Shown piece after piece: positions 18,804 through 26,698 of a stretch of 64,000 bases of DNA. Under the pieces are notes generated by a model, which made no database searches, was not told the DNA's origin, and worked only from the letters and a program-made list of their open reading frames with translations. The stretch comes from an uncultured SAR86 cluster bacterium (GTDB lineage Bacteria; Pseudomonadota; Gammaproteobacteria; Magnimaribacterales; AG-339-G14), in NCBI GenBank assembly GCA_902635045.1, contig CACPMT010000005.1, forward strand, positions 1 through 64,000, read 5' to 3'. The stretch's first letter is position 1. The number at the start of each line of letters is the position of its first letter. A program made the translations under genes and the position numbers.

Positions 18804-19766
18804 ATGTCAATTTTTCAGGAATTTTTAGAAAGCTCACTCAAGCAAAAAATAAAAAATTTAATTCCCCTTACCGGTGGAGCATCAGCAGATATAAATAGAA
18901 TTATCCTTGCAAATAACAAAGAACTCATTGTAAGACGTTCAGTTATTAAAAATGAAGCCGTTATGGCAATTCCAAAAGTTTTAGAAGCAAAGATTCAAAA
19001 AACAGTTAAGGCGTTTGGAGCACCTGTTCCTGAGATAGTTATGGAGTTTTCAGAAGCGAATGAAATTGGCGAAGGCTATATTATGGAGGCAGTTTCTGGC
19101 GAGACTATACCAAGAAAAATACTTAAGAATGATAAATATGAATTTATTAGAAACAAACTACCATTTGAAATTGGAAGATCTTTAGCTCAAATTCATCAAA
19201 CCGAAATTGATCAATTACAGGAATTAGAGCAAGTTACTTTTGAAGAATCTTTAAATAAATTATTTATTATTTACGAAAGTTTTAATCAGCCTCAGCCAGT
19301 ATTTGATTTAGCCTTTAAGTGGCTAGAGAAACGAAAAATAGTAGATTATGGAAAAGTTTTGGTACATGGAGATTATAGATTTGGAAATTTTATTATTTCT
19401 GAAAAAAAACTAGAATCTATTATTGATTGGGAATTAGCCCATATCGGTAATCCGATGGAAGATTTAGGATGGCTGTGTGTTCGCTCTTGGCGATTTGGAA
19501 ACGTTGAAAAACGTGCAGCAGGTTTAGGGGATATTGACGAATTGATTGCAGGATACGAATCAAACTCAAAAATAAAAGTAGATAAATCTCAACTAGATAT
19601 ATGGCAATTATATGGCTCTTTGAGATGGGGTATTATTTGTATGGTACAAACTTTTGCTCATTTGAGTGGAGCAGTAAATTCATTAGAAAAAGCTGCAATA
19701 GGAAGAAGGGTATCGGAAACTGAATTTGATTTGATGAATATGATTAAGAATCAAAATTTTTTATGA
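18804..19766 (+). CDS. APH-family phosphotransferase (ACAD10/11 partner kinase type)
   Basis: 320 residues with a protein-kinase-like fold. The catalytic motif VHGDYRFGNFII (Brenner-type HGDxxxxN, about residue 188) and the metal-binding IIDWELAHIGNPMEDLGWL are clear. In mitochondria the ACAD10/11 proteins fuse such a kinase to an acyl-CoA dehydrogenase to break down 4-hydroxy acids; here the two are adjacent separate genes 1 base apart. Despite the family name, antibiotic resistance is not implied. The last four bases overlap the DUF6285 gene. Confidence 0.85.
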   Translation: MSIFQEFLESSLKQKIKNLIPLTGGASADINRIILANNKELIVRRSVIKNEAVMAIPKVLEAKIQKTVKAFGAPVPEIVMEFSEANEIGEGYIMEAVSGETIPRKILKNDKYEFIRNKLPFEIGRSLAQIHQTEIDQLQELEQVTFEESLNKLFIIYESFNQPQPVFDLAFKWLEKRKIVDYGKVLVHGDYRFGNFIISEKKLESIIDWELAHIGNPMEDLGWLCVRSWRFGNVEKRAAGLGDIDELIAGYESNSKIKVDKSQLDIWQLYGSLRWGIICMVQTFAHLSGAVNSLEKAAIGRRVSETEFDLMNMIKNQNFL

Positions 19767-20116
19767 GTATATTTGATCGACCTACATCAAAGGAATTATT
19801 AGAGGCAGTTTTACACTTTATAAATGAAGAAATAGAATCTAACGATTATACAAAAGATAATAGGTTTAAATTTCTTATAGTTATGAACGTTCTTAATATT
19901 GTGAAAAGAGAAGTGAACTTAGGTAGAAAAATTGAAGAAACTTTTTTTAATAAAGGCTTAGATTTATTGAAAGAGAAAAATTTTTCCATTAAAAAAATTT
20001 CAGAAAAAATTCGAAGCGAGGAGCTTATTATTGAGGATCAGCCTCTCATAGATTTTTTATATGATTTAACGATAGAAAAAATAAAAGTAGATAATCCAAA
20101 ATATCTAAAAGAATGA
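19763..20116 (+). CDS. DUF6285-like small protein
   Basis: 117 residues, soluble, helical. The opening RPTSKELLEAVLHFINEEI, the middle FLIVMNVLNIVKREVNLG and the end KIKVDNPKYLKE fit the pattern I know for DUF6285 proteins, which are regularly encoded next to APH-type kinases and acyl-CoA dehydrogenases. It overlaps both neighbours by four bases (ATGA), a sign of tight translational coupling with the kinase. The function is unknown; a role as a small partner of the dehydrogenase-kinase pair is a guess from context. Confidence 0.7.
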   Translation: MSIFDRPTSKELLEAVLHFINEEIESNDYTKDNRFKFLIVMNVLNIVKREVNLGRKIEETFFNKGLDLLKEKNFSIKKISEKIRSEELIIEDQPLIDFLYDLTIEKIKVDNPKYLKE

Positions 20117-20238
20117 AAAAAGGCATATTACTATTGATAGCAATTCTTTCAATTGGAAGTTTTTTTCTTTACAACTTATACCAAACTCAGCTGGTCAAGA
20201 TGGAACATTCTTTTGAGCATATCATGCATCGTCACTGA
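20113..20238 (+). CDS. Predicted 41-residue single-span membrane peptide
   Basis: ATG at 20113 overlaps the TGA of the preceding gene (ATGA), and the frame runs to TGA at 20236-20238, one base before the mdh stop on the other strand. The product begins MKKGILLLIAILSIGSFFLY, one hydrophobic helix, and ends in a short tail MEHSFEHIMHRH with four histidines. It is unrecognised. Support is the ATGA coupling, the Lys-Lys start before a helix, and that it fills the gap exactly. Chance is not excluded in AT-rich DNA. Confidence 0.55.
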   Translation: MKKGILLLIAILSIGSFFLYNLYQTQLVKMEHSFEHIMHRH

Positions 20239-21237
20239 TTAAAGCAAGTCACTTATGTCTTTTTTCTCGTCTAAAAGTTCCTGGGTAGTTAAATTGATCT
20301 TATTTTGGGCGTATTCGCTGATTGGTAAATTCTGGACTATTGATATTTCTCCTGATGAGCTTGCCCTTAGAGGAAAACCAAAAATAATACCCTCCGGTAC
20401 ATTGTAACTACCATCGCTCATTACGGCTGCACTGAACCAGTCATTTTCCGCAGTTTCACTTAAAGTTGCTTTCACTGTATCTATAGCTGCATTGGCTGCA
20501 GAAGTTGCAGATGACGCACCTCTTGCATCAATAATAGCTTTCCCTCTTTGTTGAACAATTTGTAAAAAATCGTTTTCAATCCAGTCTTTATCATTTATTA
20601 AAGCGCTGACAGATTCATTATTTATTTCAGCATTGTCGAGGTCAGGATACATAGTAGGACTATGATTTCCCCATATAGTCATTTTTTTAATATCAGATAT
20701 TTCAACATTGCATTTATTTGCAACTTGAGCTTTAGCTCTATTTGAATCCAAGGCTGTCATAGCCATCCAAGTTTGTGTTGAGTTATTTCCGTGAGTACAC
20801 CCAATAAGCGCATTGGTATTTGCAGGATTTCCTACTACTAAAATTTTTGCATTTTGTTTTGCATTTTCTCCTAAAGCTTTGCCTTGTTCAGTGAAAATTC
20901 CTCCATTAATTTTTAACAAATCCGCGCGTTCTTCAATTTTTTTACCATTTATAGTTATCCCTCTTGGAATACTTCCAACTAGCAAAGCCCAATCAATATC
21001 TCCTGCAGCTTCGTTAATATCTGAGAAACTTTTGATTTCGCCCAATGTATTAAATCCACAGTCTTCTAGCTCCATCTTGGATCCTTCCAATTTTGAGACT
21101 ACTTGAGGTACTTCTACCAAATTCAGATTTACCCTGGTATCTTTTCCAAATGTTTCTCCACTTGCTAACCTCGTTAAGAGGGCGTAACCAATTTGACCCG
21201 CTGCCCCTGTAACTAAAACATTTATTTCTTTCATCAT
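20239..21237 (-). CDS. mdh: Malate dehydrogenase (NAD-dependent)
   Basis: 332 residues. Rossmann opening KEINVLVTGAAGQIGYALL, then VGNPANTNALIGC and the catalytic motif IWGNHSPTMYPD with the active His. The length and the GAAGQIG start fit the cytosolic-type bacterial malate dehydrogenase used in the citric acid cycle rather than the 312-residue E. coli type. Two adjacent ATG codons (21237 and 21234) are possible starts. It lies 7 bases after the thiolase-like gene on the same strand, so the two may share a transcript. Confidence 0.93.
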   Translation of the reverse strand: MMKEINVLVTGAAGQIGYALLTRLASGETFGKDTRVNLNLVEVPQVVSKLEGSKMELEDCGFNTLGEIKSFSDINEAAGDIDWALLVGSIPRGITINGKKIEERADLLKINGGIFTEQGKALGENAKQNAKILVVGNPANTNALIGCTHGNNSTQTWMAMTALDSNRAKAQVANKCNVEISDIKKMTIWGNHSPTMYPDLDNAEINNESVSALINDKDWIENDFLQIVQQRGKAIIDARGASSATSAANAAIDTVKATLSETAENDWFSAAVMSDGSYNVPEGIIFGFPLRASSSGEISIVQNLPISEYAQNKINLTTQELLDEKKDISDLL

Positions 21238-21244
21238 TTTTCTT

Positions 21245-22786
21245 TTAAATTAAGTTAAATATATTCTTACCTTCTTTTTTCGAAACCGAAACTCTTGCTT
21301 CTAACATTTCATCTTTCATCATTTTTTCTAATAATGAATTATCTTTCTCACTGTTAGCAATAAAACGAGAGCCATTTTCTAATGTGCCAATTATTAATGC
21401 AAATTCTAGACCTTTGCGACCATTTATAACGGTATATGTTTCTATCTTTCCTTTTCCTTCGGGATTTTCTGTAAAATTTGTAATGGCTTTTTGATTTATT
21501 TTTTTCTGTTCGGCAGAATTTTTTATTTTTTCATAGGGCTTAGAGGGTTTTGAAGACATTATTACAGCAGCATGCTTTGTAATAAACCAAGAATTAGCAG
21601 TTAATAATCCAAAAGATTTCGGATCATTTCTTAGCCGTCTCACCATTTCTGTAGTTGAAAACATAGTATAAGAATTCCCTGGACCACCAAAATATGGAAG
21701 TCCGCCAGTAACGGTCAGATCTTTTTTCTCTCTGGGAATACCAAGTTCTTTTTTAGCTATTTGAACTGCTGAAGGAAAACAAGAGTACAAATCAAAATAT
21801 TTTATATCAGAAAGAGAAATTTCTGCTTCATCTAAAGTTTGAGTTACACACTTTTTTATAGCAGGAGAACTATGAAAATTTGGTCTTTCAGTTACATTCC
21901 AAATATCATCTAAAATGGAGCATCCATGAACATATATTCTTTTTGAGTTTGGTATATTTAATTCATCTGCTTTTTTTTGAGATACCAGTATAAAAGCAGA
22001 AGACATATTCACTCTAATAATGGAATTTAAATATTTAGTATATGGAAAACCTATCATACGATTGTCTGGAGTTACTTCGGATATTTCTTCAGAGCTTCTA
22101 TATGTAGGAAACCAGGACAAAGGATTATCAGCTGCTATTTTGCTGAACTCACTGAATAAATCGCTGCACTCTTTTAGGTGTGTTTTAGCACTTTTATTCT
22201 CTTCTTTTCTTAAAGCATTCGCAAATAAAGGATACACATTTGTTGGAAGATCCATGCCATGTAATTTTTCATGATCAGAGAATCCAATAGCATTATTACC
22301 TATCATTTCAGGACTACCGCCTGGTTCGTCTAACCAATCTAAGGGTAAGCCTGATTTTAATCTCGCTATCATTGTCTGCAAAGCCTCACCTCCAGATAAT
22401 AAAGCGCAGTCGATTTCTTTGGCTGATATTTTGCTTAATGCATCATCAAGAAGCACTTGTGGACTATTTCCTCCCATGGGAGCATAAACTTCTTCCTTTG
22501 CAGAAATACCTAACTTATTTCCTAATGTTCTTGGGAAATTTGAGTATTGAAAACTTGACTGATTGGTAGCTGTTAAAAAATCGATTGAAAATCTTACGAC
22601 ACCTATATAATCGATATGAGAATTTAAGTTTTTAACACCGCTATCTTGAATTGCTGAAGAGCATGCCTCAGCGAGAAGATTTTGAAGATTCAAACCATTT
22701 TCTTTGGATTTATCTACATAGTCACCAACACCTATAATTACAGCGGCATTATTTTCTATTTTTTTATTTTGCTTAGCTTCAGACAA
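21245..22786 (-). CDS. Thiolase-superfamily protein (acetyl-CoA acetyltransferase-like)
   Basis: 513 residues with the thiolase fold. The opening AAVIIGVGDYVDK, the middle DLYSCFPSAVQIAKKELG and the late GGLPYFGGPGNSYTMFSTTE identify an SCP2-type thiolase-like group annotated as acetyl-CoA acetyltransferase. The place where classical thiolases have the acylated Cys reads GGNSPQ, so ordinary thiolytic chemistry is uncertain. A C-terminal extra domain (about 400-513) is typical of the group. It is divergent from the SDR gene below, whose family acts in acyl-CoA oxidation; a lipid role is inferred. Confidence 0.75.
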   Translation of the reverse strand: MSEAKQNKKIENNAAVIIGVGDYVDKSKENGLNLQNLLAEACSSAIQDSGVKNLNSHIDYIGVVRFSIDFLTATNQSSFQYSNFPRTLGNKLGISAKEEVYAPMGGNSPQVLLDDALSKISAKEIDCALLSGGEALQTMIARLKSGLPLDWLDEPGGSPEMIGNNAIGFSDHEKLHGMDLPTNVYPLFANALRKEENKSAKTHLKECSDLFSEFSKIAADNPLSWFPTYRSSEEISEVTPDNRMIGFPYTKYLNSIIRVNMSSAFILVSQKKADELNIPNSKRIYVHGCSILDDIWNVTERPNFHSSPAIKKCVTQTLDEAEISLSDIKYFDLYSCFPSAVQIAKKELGIPREKKDLTVTGGLPYFGGPGNSYTMFSTTEMVRRLRNDPKSFGLLTANSWFITKHAAVIMSSKPSKPYEKIKNSAEQKKINQKAITNFTENPEGKGKIETYTVINGRKGLEFALIIGTLENGSRFIANSEKDNSLLEKMMKDEMLEARVSVSKKEGKNIFNLI

Positions 22787-22843
22787 GATGTAATATTATC
22801 GACTTAATTAATTAAACGCGTATTAAATAACAAGGAGAACTAA

Positions 22844-23752
22844 ATGACCATTAATTTTGAAGGAAAAGTAGCAATAGTTACTGGAGCAGGGGGCGGTTTG
22901 GGCAGATGTCATGCTTTAGATTTAGCCAAAAGGGGGGCTAAGGTAGTTGTTAATGATTTAGGTGGAAACGTAGATGGTTCTGATGATGGCTCTTTGTCTG
23001 CAGCAGAAAAGGTTGTTGAAGAAATAACTGCCGCTGGAGGAGAGGCTATCGCAAATGGTGCAAGCGTTACAGATGTATCCCAAGTAGAGGAAATGGTCAA
23101 AGAGACTATGGATAAATGGGGTCGCATTGACATTTTAGTTAATAATGCAGGTATTTTGAGAGATAAAAGTTTTGCCAAAGTTTCCGATGAAGACTTTAGG
23201 CTCGTTTTAGAAGTTCATTTGATGGGCAGTGTTAATTGTTGCAAAGCTGTTTGGGAGATTATGAAAGAACAAAATTACGGAAGAATAGTAGTTACTTCTT
23301 CTTCAAGTGGTTTATACGGAAATTTCGGACAAACTAATTATGGCGCTGCAAAACTTGGTTGTGTTGGTTTAATAAATACTTTGAAACTCGAAGGCGCTAA
23401 ATATAATATTAAATGTAATGCTTTGGCTCCTGTCGCGGGGACGAGAATGACCGAAGATTTAATGCCAGGAGAAGTTTTGGAAAAACTTCAACCAGAATTT
23501 GTAACTCCTGCAGTGACTTATATGGTTTCTGAAGATGCTCCAAATGGGGCAATAATAGCTGCAGGTGCAGGAGTCTTCACCAGAGTAATGATTCACGAAA
23601 CAATGGGTGTTAACCTTGGAACAGGTGAAGAAATGACAGCAGAAAATATTGCAGATAATTGGGAAAAAATATCAGATATGACTGATGCAAAACTTCCTTA
23701 CCAAGGCGGCGATCAAACTGTCAAAATTTTTGAATTGATTGGAAAGAGCTAA
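22844..23752 (+). CDS. SDR-family 3-hydroxyacyl-CoA dehydrogenase-like protein
   Basis: 302 residues, short-chain dehydrogenase/reductase. The nucleotide loop VTGAGGGLGRCHAL, the acidic NDLGGNVDGSDDGS, NNAGILRDKSF and the active-site YGAAKLG (Tyr, Lys) with an upstream SSSSG serine are present. The extended N-terminal motif NDLGG matches the dehydrogenase domain of peroxisomal multifunctional enzyme type 2, so a 3-hydroxyacyl-CoA substrate is likely. A clear AAGGAGA ribosome-binding site precedes the ATG. It converges on the next gene with a four-base overlap. Confidence 0.85.
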   Translation: MTINFEGKVAIVTGAGGGLGRCHALDLAKRGAKVVVNDLGGNVDGSDDGSLSAAEKVVEEITAAGGEAIANGASVTDVSQVEEMVKETMDKWGRIDILVNNAGILRDKSFAKVSDEDFRLVLEVHLMGSVNCCKAVWEIMKEQNYGRIVVTSSSSGLYGNFGQTNYGAAKLGCVGLINTLKLEGAKYNIKCNALAPVAGTRMTEDLMPGEVLEKLQPEFVTPAVTYMVSEDAPNGAIIAAGAGVFTRVMIHETMGVNLGTGEEMTAENIADNWEKISDMTDAKLPYQGGDQTVKIFELIGKS

Positions 23753-24675
23753 GGCTTTCCGATACCAGGGATTTTCACTTCTATAGAATGAATTTCCCCC
23801 TTTGGGCTTGTTTGGGCTTCTTCGGGATCAGAACTATCAGAAACTATTACATATAAAGTTTTTCTGTCTTTCCCCCCTAACATACAAGCAAATGCGCTTT
23901 TAGGAGTTTTAATTGTATCAGTGATGTTTCCACCTTTTTCTATTCTTACTACTGCATTAGTTGTAGGAGAAGCTATCCATATACCATCTTTTTCGTCTAA
24001 ACAAATGCCATCTGGCACATGAAGATTTTTCGAATATTTTGAAAAATCTACCTTGGATAAATCAAAACCCAAAATGCTCAAAAACCTGATTATCAAAAGA
24101 GAAAATAAAGGCGAGGTTCTTGCCCATAGTTTTCTATTGGTTAGTTCTCCATTTTCGTTGATATCAAAAGAAGTTAATTTTGCACCTAAGGTTTCAGCTA
24201 CGATCAATTTTTTTCCACTTTCAGTTATCACAGTTCCATTAGGAAAAAGAAGGTTATCGGGCCCTTTTAAAATAGCGCCATCTGGCTTAACAATCATCAG
24301 ATGAGTTGAATTTAAATTCTCCCCTGCATCTTCCATGCCAAAATTTCCAACATAAGCAGTCCCATCTTTGCTTACAACCATGTCATTACATTTGTGTGTC
24401 ACGTATTCAGATAAGTCTGCATGAACTGAAAGTTGATCGTTAGAAAATTTTAAAATTTTTCTGTCTAACATTGAGACAATCAAAAGATCTCCATTCGGTA
24501 GCCAGCCTAAACCGGATGGCTGATTAGGTACTTCACAAACCGTTTCTAATAAATTGTTTTCATCTAGCGTCATAACTTTATGAGAGTAAAAATCTGAAAA
24601 CCATAACTTATTTTCATGCCATCTTGGACCTTCTCCAAAATAGAGACCATCAGTTAGTTTTTTTAATTTATCCAT
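23749..24675 (-). CDS. SMP-30/gluconolactonase-like beta-propeller protein
   Basis: 308 residues with the SMP-30/LRE pattern: DGLYFGEGPRWHENKLWFSD at the start carries the conserved metal-binding Glu, then QPSGLGWLPNGDLL and LHVPDGICLDEKDGIWIASP. Family members are calcium-dependent lactonases acting on sugar lactones or similar esters; the substrate here is unknown. No signal peptide is seen. It is upstream of nothing obvious in sugar metabolism, and lies 28 bases downstream of the glycerophosphodiesterase on the same strand. Confidence 0.8.
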   Translation of the reverse strand: MDKLKKLTDGLYFGEGPRWHENKLWFSDFYSHKVMTLDENNLLETVCEVPNQPSGLGWLPNGDLLIVSMLDRKILKFSNDQLSVHADLSEYVTHKCNDMVVSKDGTAYVGNFGMEDAGENLNSTHLMIVKPDGAILKGPDNLLFPNGTVITESGKKLIVAETLGAKLTSFDINENGELTNRKLWARTSPLFSLLIIRFLSILGFDLSKVDFSKYSKNLHVPDGICLDEKDGIWIASPTTNAVVRIEKGGNITDTIKTPKSAFACMLGGKDRKTLYVIVSDSSDPEEAQTSPKGEIHSIEVKIPGIGKP

Positions 24676-24703
24676 TACACGTTAGTTACATTTTAATAAT
24701 AAG

Positions 24704-25459
24704 TTATTTTTTGTTAAGAATCTTAATTAGTTTTTGCGGATAATCTGTAATGATGCCATCGACTTGCCACTTGATTAATTTTCTCATAAACCTGCTGTCA
24801 TTAACTGTCCATGCTAAAACAAATTTTTCTTCTTTTTTTAGTTTCTTTACAAGGCTGATTGATTCACTCGAATCAATATGGAGACTAATTCCATCTGAAT
24901 CAGTACTTTTGATCAATCTTTTAATTTTTTCTATTTCATAATTATAGAAGGCGGGTATTGTGTTCAAGGTTGCTTTAAAGTCTGGAAACTCTTTCTTAAT
25001 TTTTTTTATATTTGCTGGAATATAGGACAGAAAATGACAGTCTCTTATTTTTATTTTAGATTTTTTGACAATGGATATTAATTGATCTATTTCTTTAAGA
25101 GCACCTTTGATCTCGATAAAAACCTTTTTCTCTTTAGGAATCGTTGATAAAACTTTTGATAAAAGAGGCATCCTTTCATCTTTATATTTTTTCGATTTCC
25201 ATGAACCAATATCTACTTCAGTTATCTCTGATAAAAGCATGGAAGATATACTTTTCTTATTTAAGGATACTCTATTTAAATTGTTGTCATGAGAGCACAC
25301 AAAAAAAGAATCTTTGGTTCGTCTGACATCTATCTCAATGGCATCGGATTTTAATTTCCAAGCTAAGCTGTAAGCAGCTAAAGTATTTTCAGGTGCTTCC
25401 GAAGAAACACCTCTATGAGCTATGACTAATGGGTTTTTAGTCCCAACTAAGCGCGCCAC
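24704..25459 (-). CDS. Glycerophosphodiester phosphodiesterase
   Basis: 251 residues, GDPD fold. The catalytic and calcium-binding motifs are [19 protein letters not shown] (HR), [12 protein letters not shown] (E-x-D) and [10 protein letters not shown] (His). The end [14 protein letters not shown] is the usual closing motif. It splits glycerophosphodiesters into glycerol-3-phosphate and an alcohol; without a signal peptide it should be cytoplasmic (UgpQ-like). The start is a GTG at 25459 lying 23 bases inside the end of nrdB, so it is probably translated by coupling with nrdB. glpK nearby is functionally related but on the other strand. Confidence 0.87.
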   Translation of the reverse strand: MARLVGTKNPLVIAHRGVSSEAPENTLAAYSLAWKLKSDAIEIDVRRTKDSFFVCSHDNNLNRVSLNKKSISSMLLSEITEVDIGSWKSKKYKDERMPLLSKVLSTIPKEKKVFIEIKGALKEIDQLISIVKKSKIKIRDCHFLSYIPANIKKIKKEFPDFKATLNTIPAFYNYEIEKIKRLIKSTDSDGISLHIDSSESISLVKKLKKEEKFVLAWTVNDSRFMRKLIKWQVDGIITDYPQKLIKILNKK

Positions 25460-26681
25460 CGGTTTGATACTCGATGACTCTTGTCTCGAAGAAGTTTTTT
25501 TCTTTTCTCAAATCCATAATTTCGGACATCCATGGAAAAGGATTTGTCGCATTTGAGAATTCTTCAGTTAAGCCAATTTGAGTTAACCTTCTGTTAGCAA
25601 TAAACCTAAGGTACTCTGCCATCATATCTGAATTCATTCCAAGAATTCCAGTAGGCATAGTGTCTTTGGCATATTCTATTTCTAAAGCAGTGCCTTGAAG
25701 AATCATTTCAGCTGCTTCTTCTTGCATATCCTCATCCCACAGCTGAGGATTTTCAAGTTTAATTTGATTTATCATATCAATACCAAAATTAACATGCATC
25801 GACTCGTCTCTTAGAATGTATTGAAACTGTTCGGCTGTTCCGGTCATTTTATTTCTATTTCCCATGGACAAAATCTGAGTAAATCCACAGTAAAAGAAAA
25901 TTCCTTCTAAAACACAATAAAAAGCAATTAAATTTCTTAAGAGGGTTTTATCATCTTCTAAAGTACCAGTTTTAAAATTTTCATCTGCCATTGAGTTTGT
26001 AAATGGCAAAGCCCAAGCAGCTTTACGAGCTACTGAAGGAACTTCTTTATACATATTGAAGATTTCTCCTTCGTCCATTCCTAAAGACTCAATTACATAC
26101 TGATATGCATGAGTGTGAATGGCTTCTTCTAAAGCTTGTCTAAGAAGATATTGTCTACATTCTGGATTGGTTATTTGCTTGTAAACGCTTAAAACAATAT
26201 TGTTAGCAACCAAAGAATCAGCAGTAGAGAAGAAACCTAAATTTCTCATAACTATTCTTCTTTCATCTTCGGTCAAACCATCTTTACTTTTCCATAGAGC
26301 AACATCTGAAGTCATGTTAATTTCTTGAGGCATCCAGTGATTAGCACTGCCATCTAAATATTTTTGCCATGCCCAGTCATATTTGAAGGGCACAAGTTGG
26401 TTCACGTCTGCTCGACAGTTAATCATCATTTTTTCACTAACGTCCACTCTGCCTGAAGCACCCTCTAAATCAGCAAGTCCGGCTTCAGTGTCTAAATTCT
26501 CAAGACCATGGAGAGCTTTTTCTTCTCTGTTAGACGCAACTTCTTCAGAAGATATTGTTGGCTTAGTTTCTTCATTTAAAGATACAGCTTTTTCAACTAC
26601 AGACTTTTCTATAATTTTATTCTCAACAGGCTCTTCTTTTTTTATTTCTTCGTTCTTATCAAAATCATCCCAAGATAACAT
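25437..26681 (-). CDS. nrdB: Ribonucleotide reductase class Ia, beta subunit
   Basis: 414 residues. Supplies the tyrosyl radical for deoxyribonucleotide synthesis. Iron ligands and radical site are seen as Asp155 in STADSLVAN and Glu186-His189-Tyr193 in [13 protein letters not shown], with spacing identical to Asp84, Glu115, His118 and Tyr122 of E. coli; a later EsMH ligand set is in DESMHVNFG. About 80 N-terminal residues, acidic and low-complexity, precede the usual core, making it longer than E. coli NrdB (376). The C-terminus ends GALSWD. It lies 17 bases downstream of nrdA with a GGAGG site. Confidence 0.95.
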   Translation of the reverse strand: MLSWDDFDKNEEIKKEEPVENKIIEKSVVEKAVSLNEETKPTISSEEVASNREEKALHGLENLDTEAGLADLEGASGRVDVSEKMMINCRADVNQLVPFKYDWAWQKYLDGSANHWMPQEINMTSDVALWKSKDGLTEDERRIVMRNLGFFSTADSLVANNIVLSVYKQITNPECRQYLLRQALEEAIHTHAYQYVIESLGMDEGEIFNMYKEVPSVARKAAWALPFTNSMADENFKTGTLEDDKTLLRNLIAFYCVLEGIFFYCGFTQILSMGNRNKMTGTAEQFQYILRDESMHVNFGIDMINQIKLENPQLWDEDMQEEAAEMILQGTALEIEYAKDTMPTGILGMNSDMMAEYLRFIANRRLTQIGLTEEFSNATNPFPWMSEIMDLRKEKNFFETRVIEYQTGGALSWD

Positions 26682-26698
26682 AATTGTCCTCCTTTATT

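Noticed and set aside
18804-19766. Antibiotic (aminoglycoside) resistance gene
   Set aside because: The APH fold is shared, but the adjacent acyl-CoA dehydrogenase and DUF6285 gene point to lipid metabolism.
22804-22815. Palindrome TTAATTAATTAA before the SDR gene
   Set aside because: Simple AT palindromes are common in this base composition and there is no second site to support an operator.
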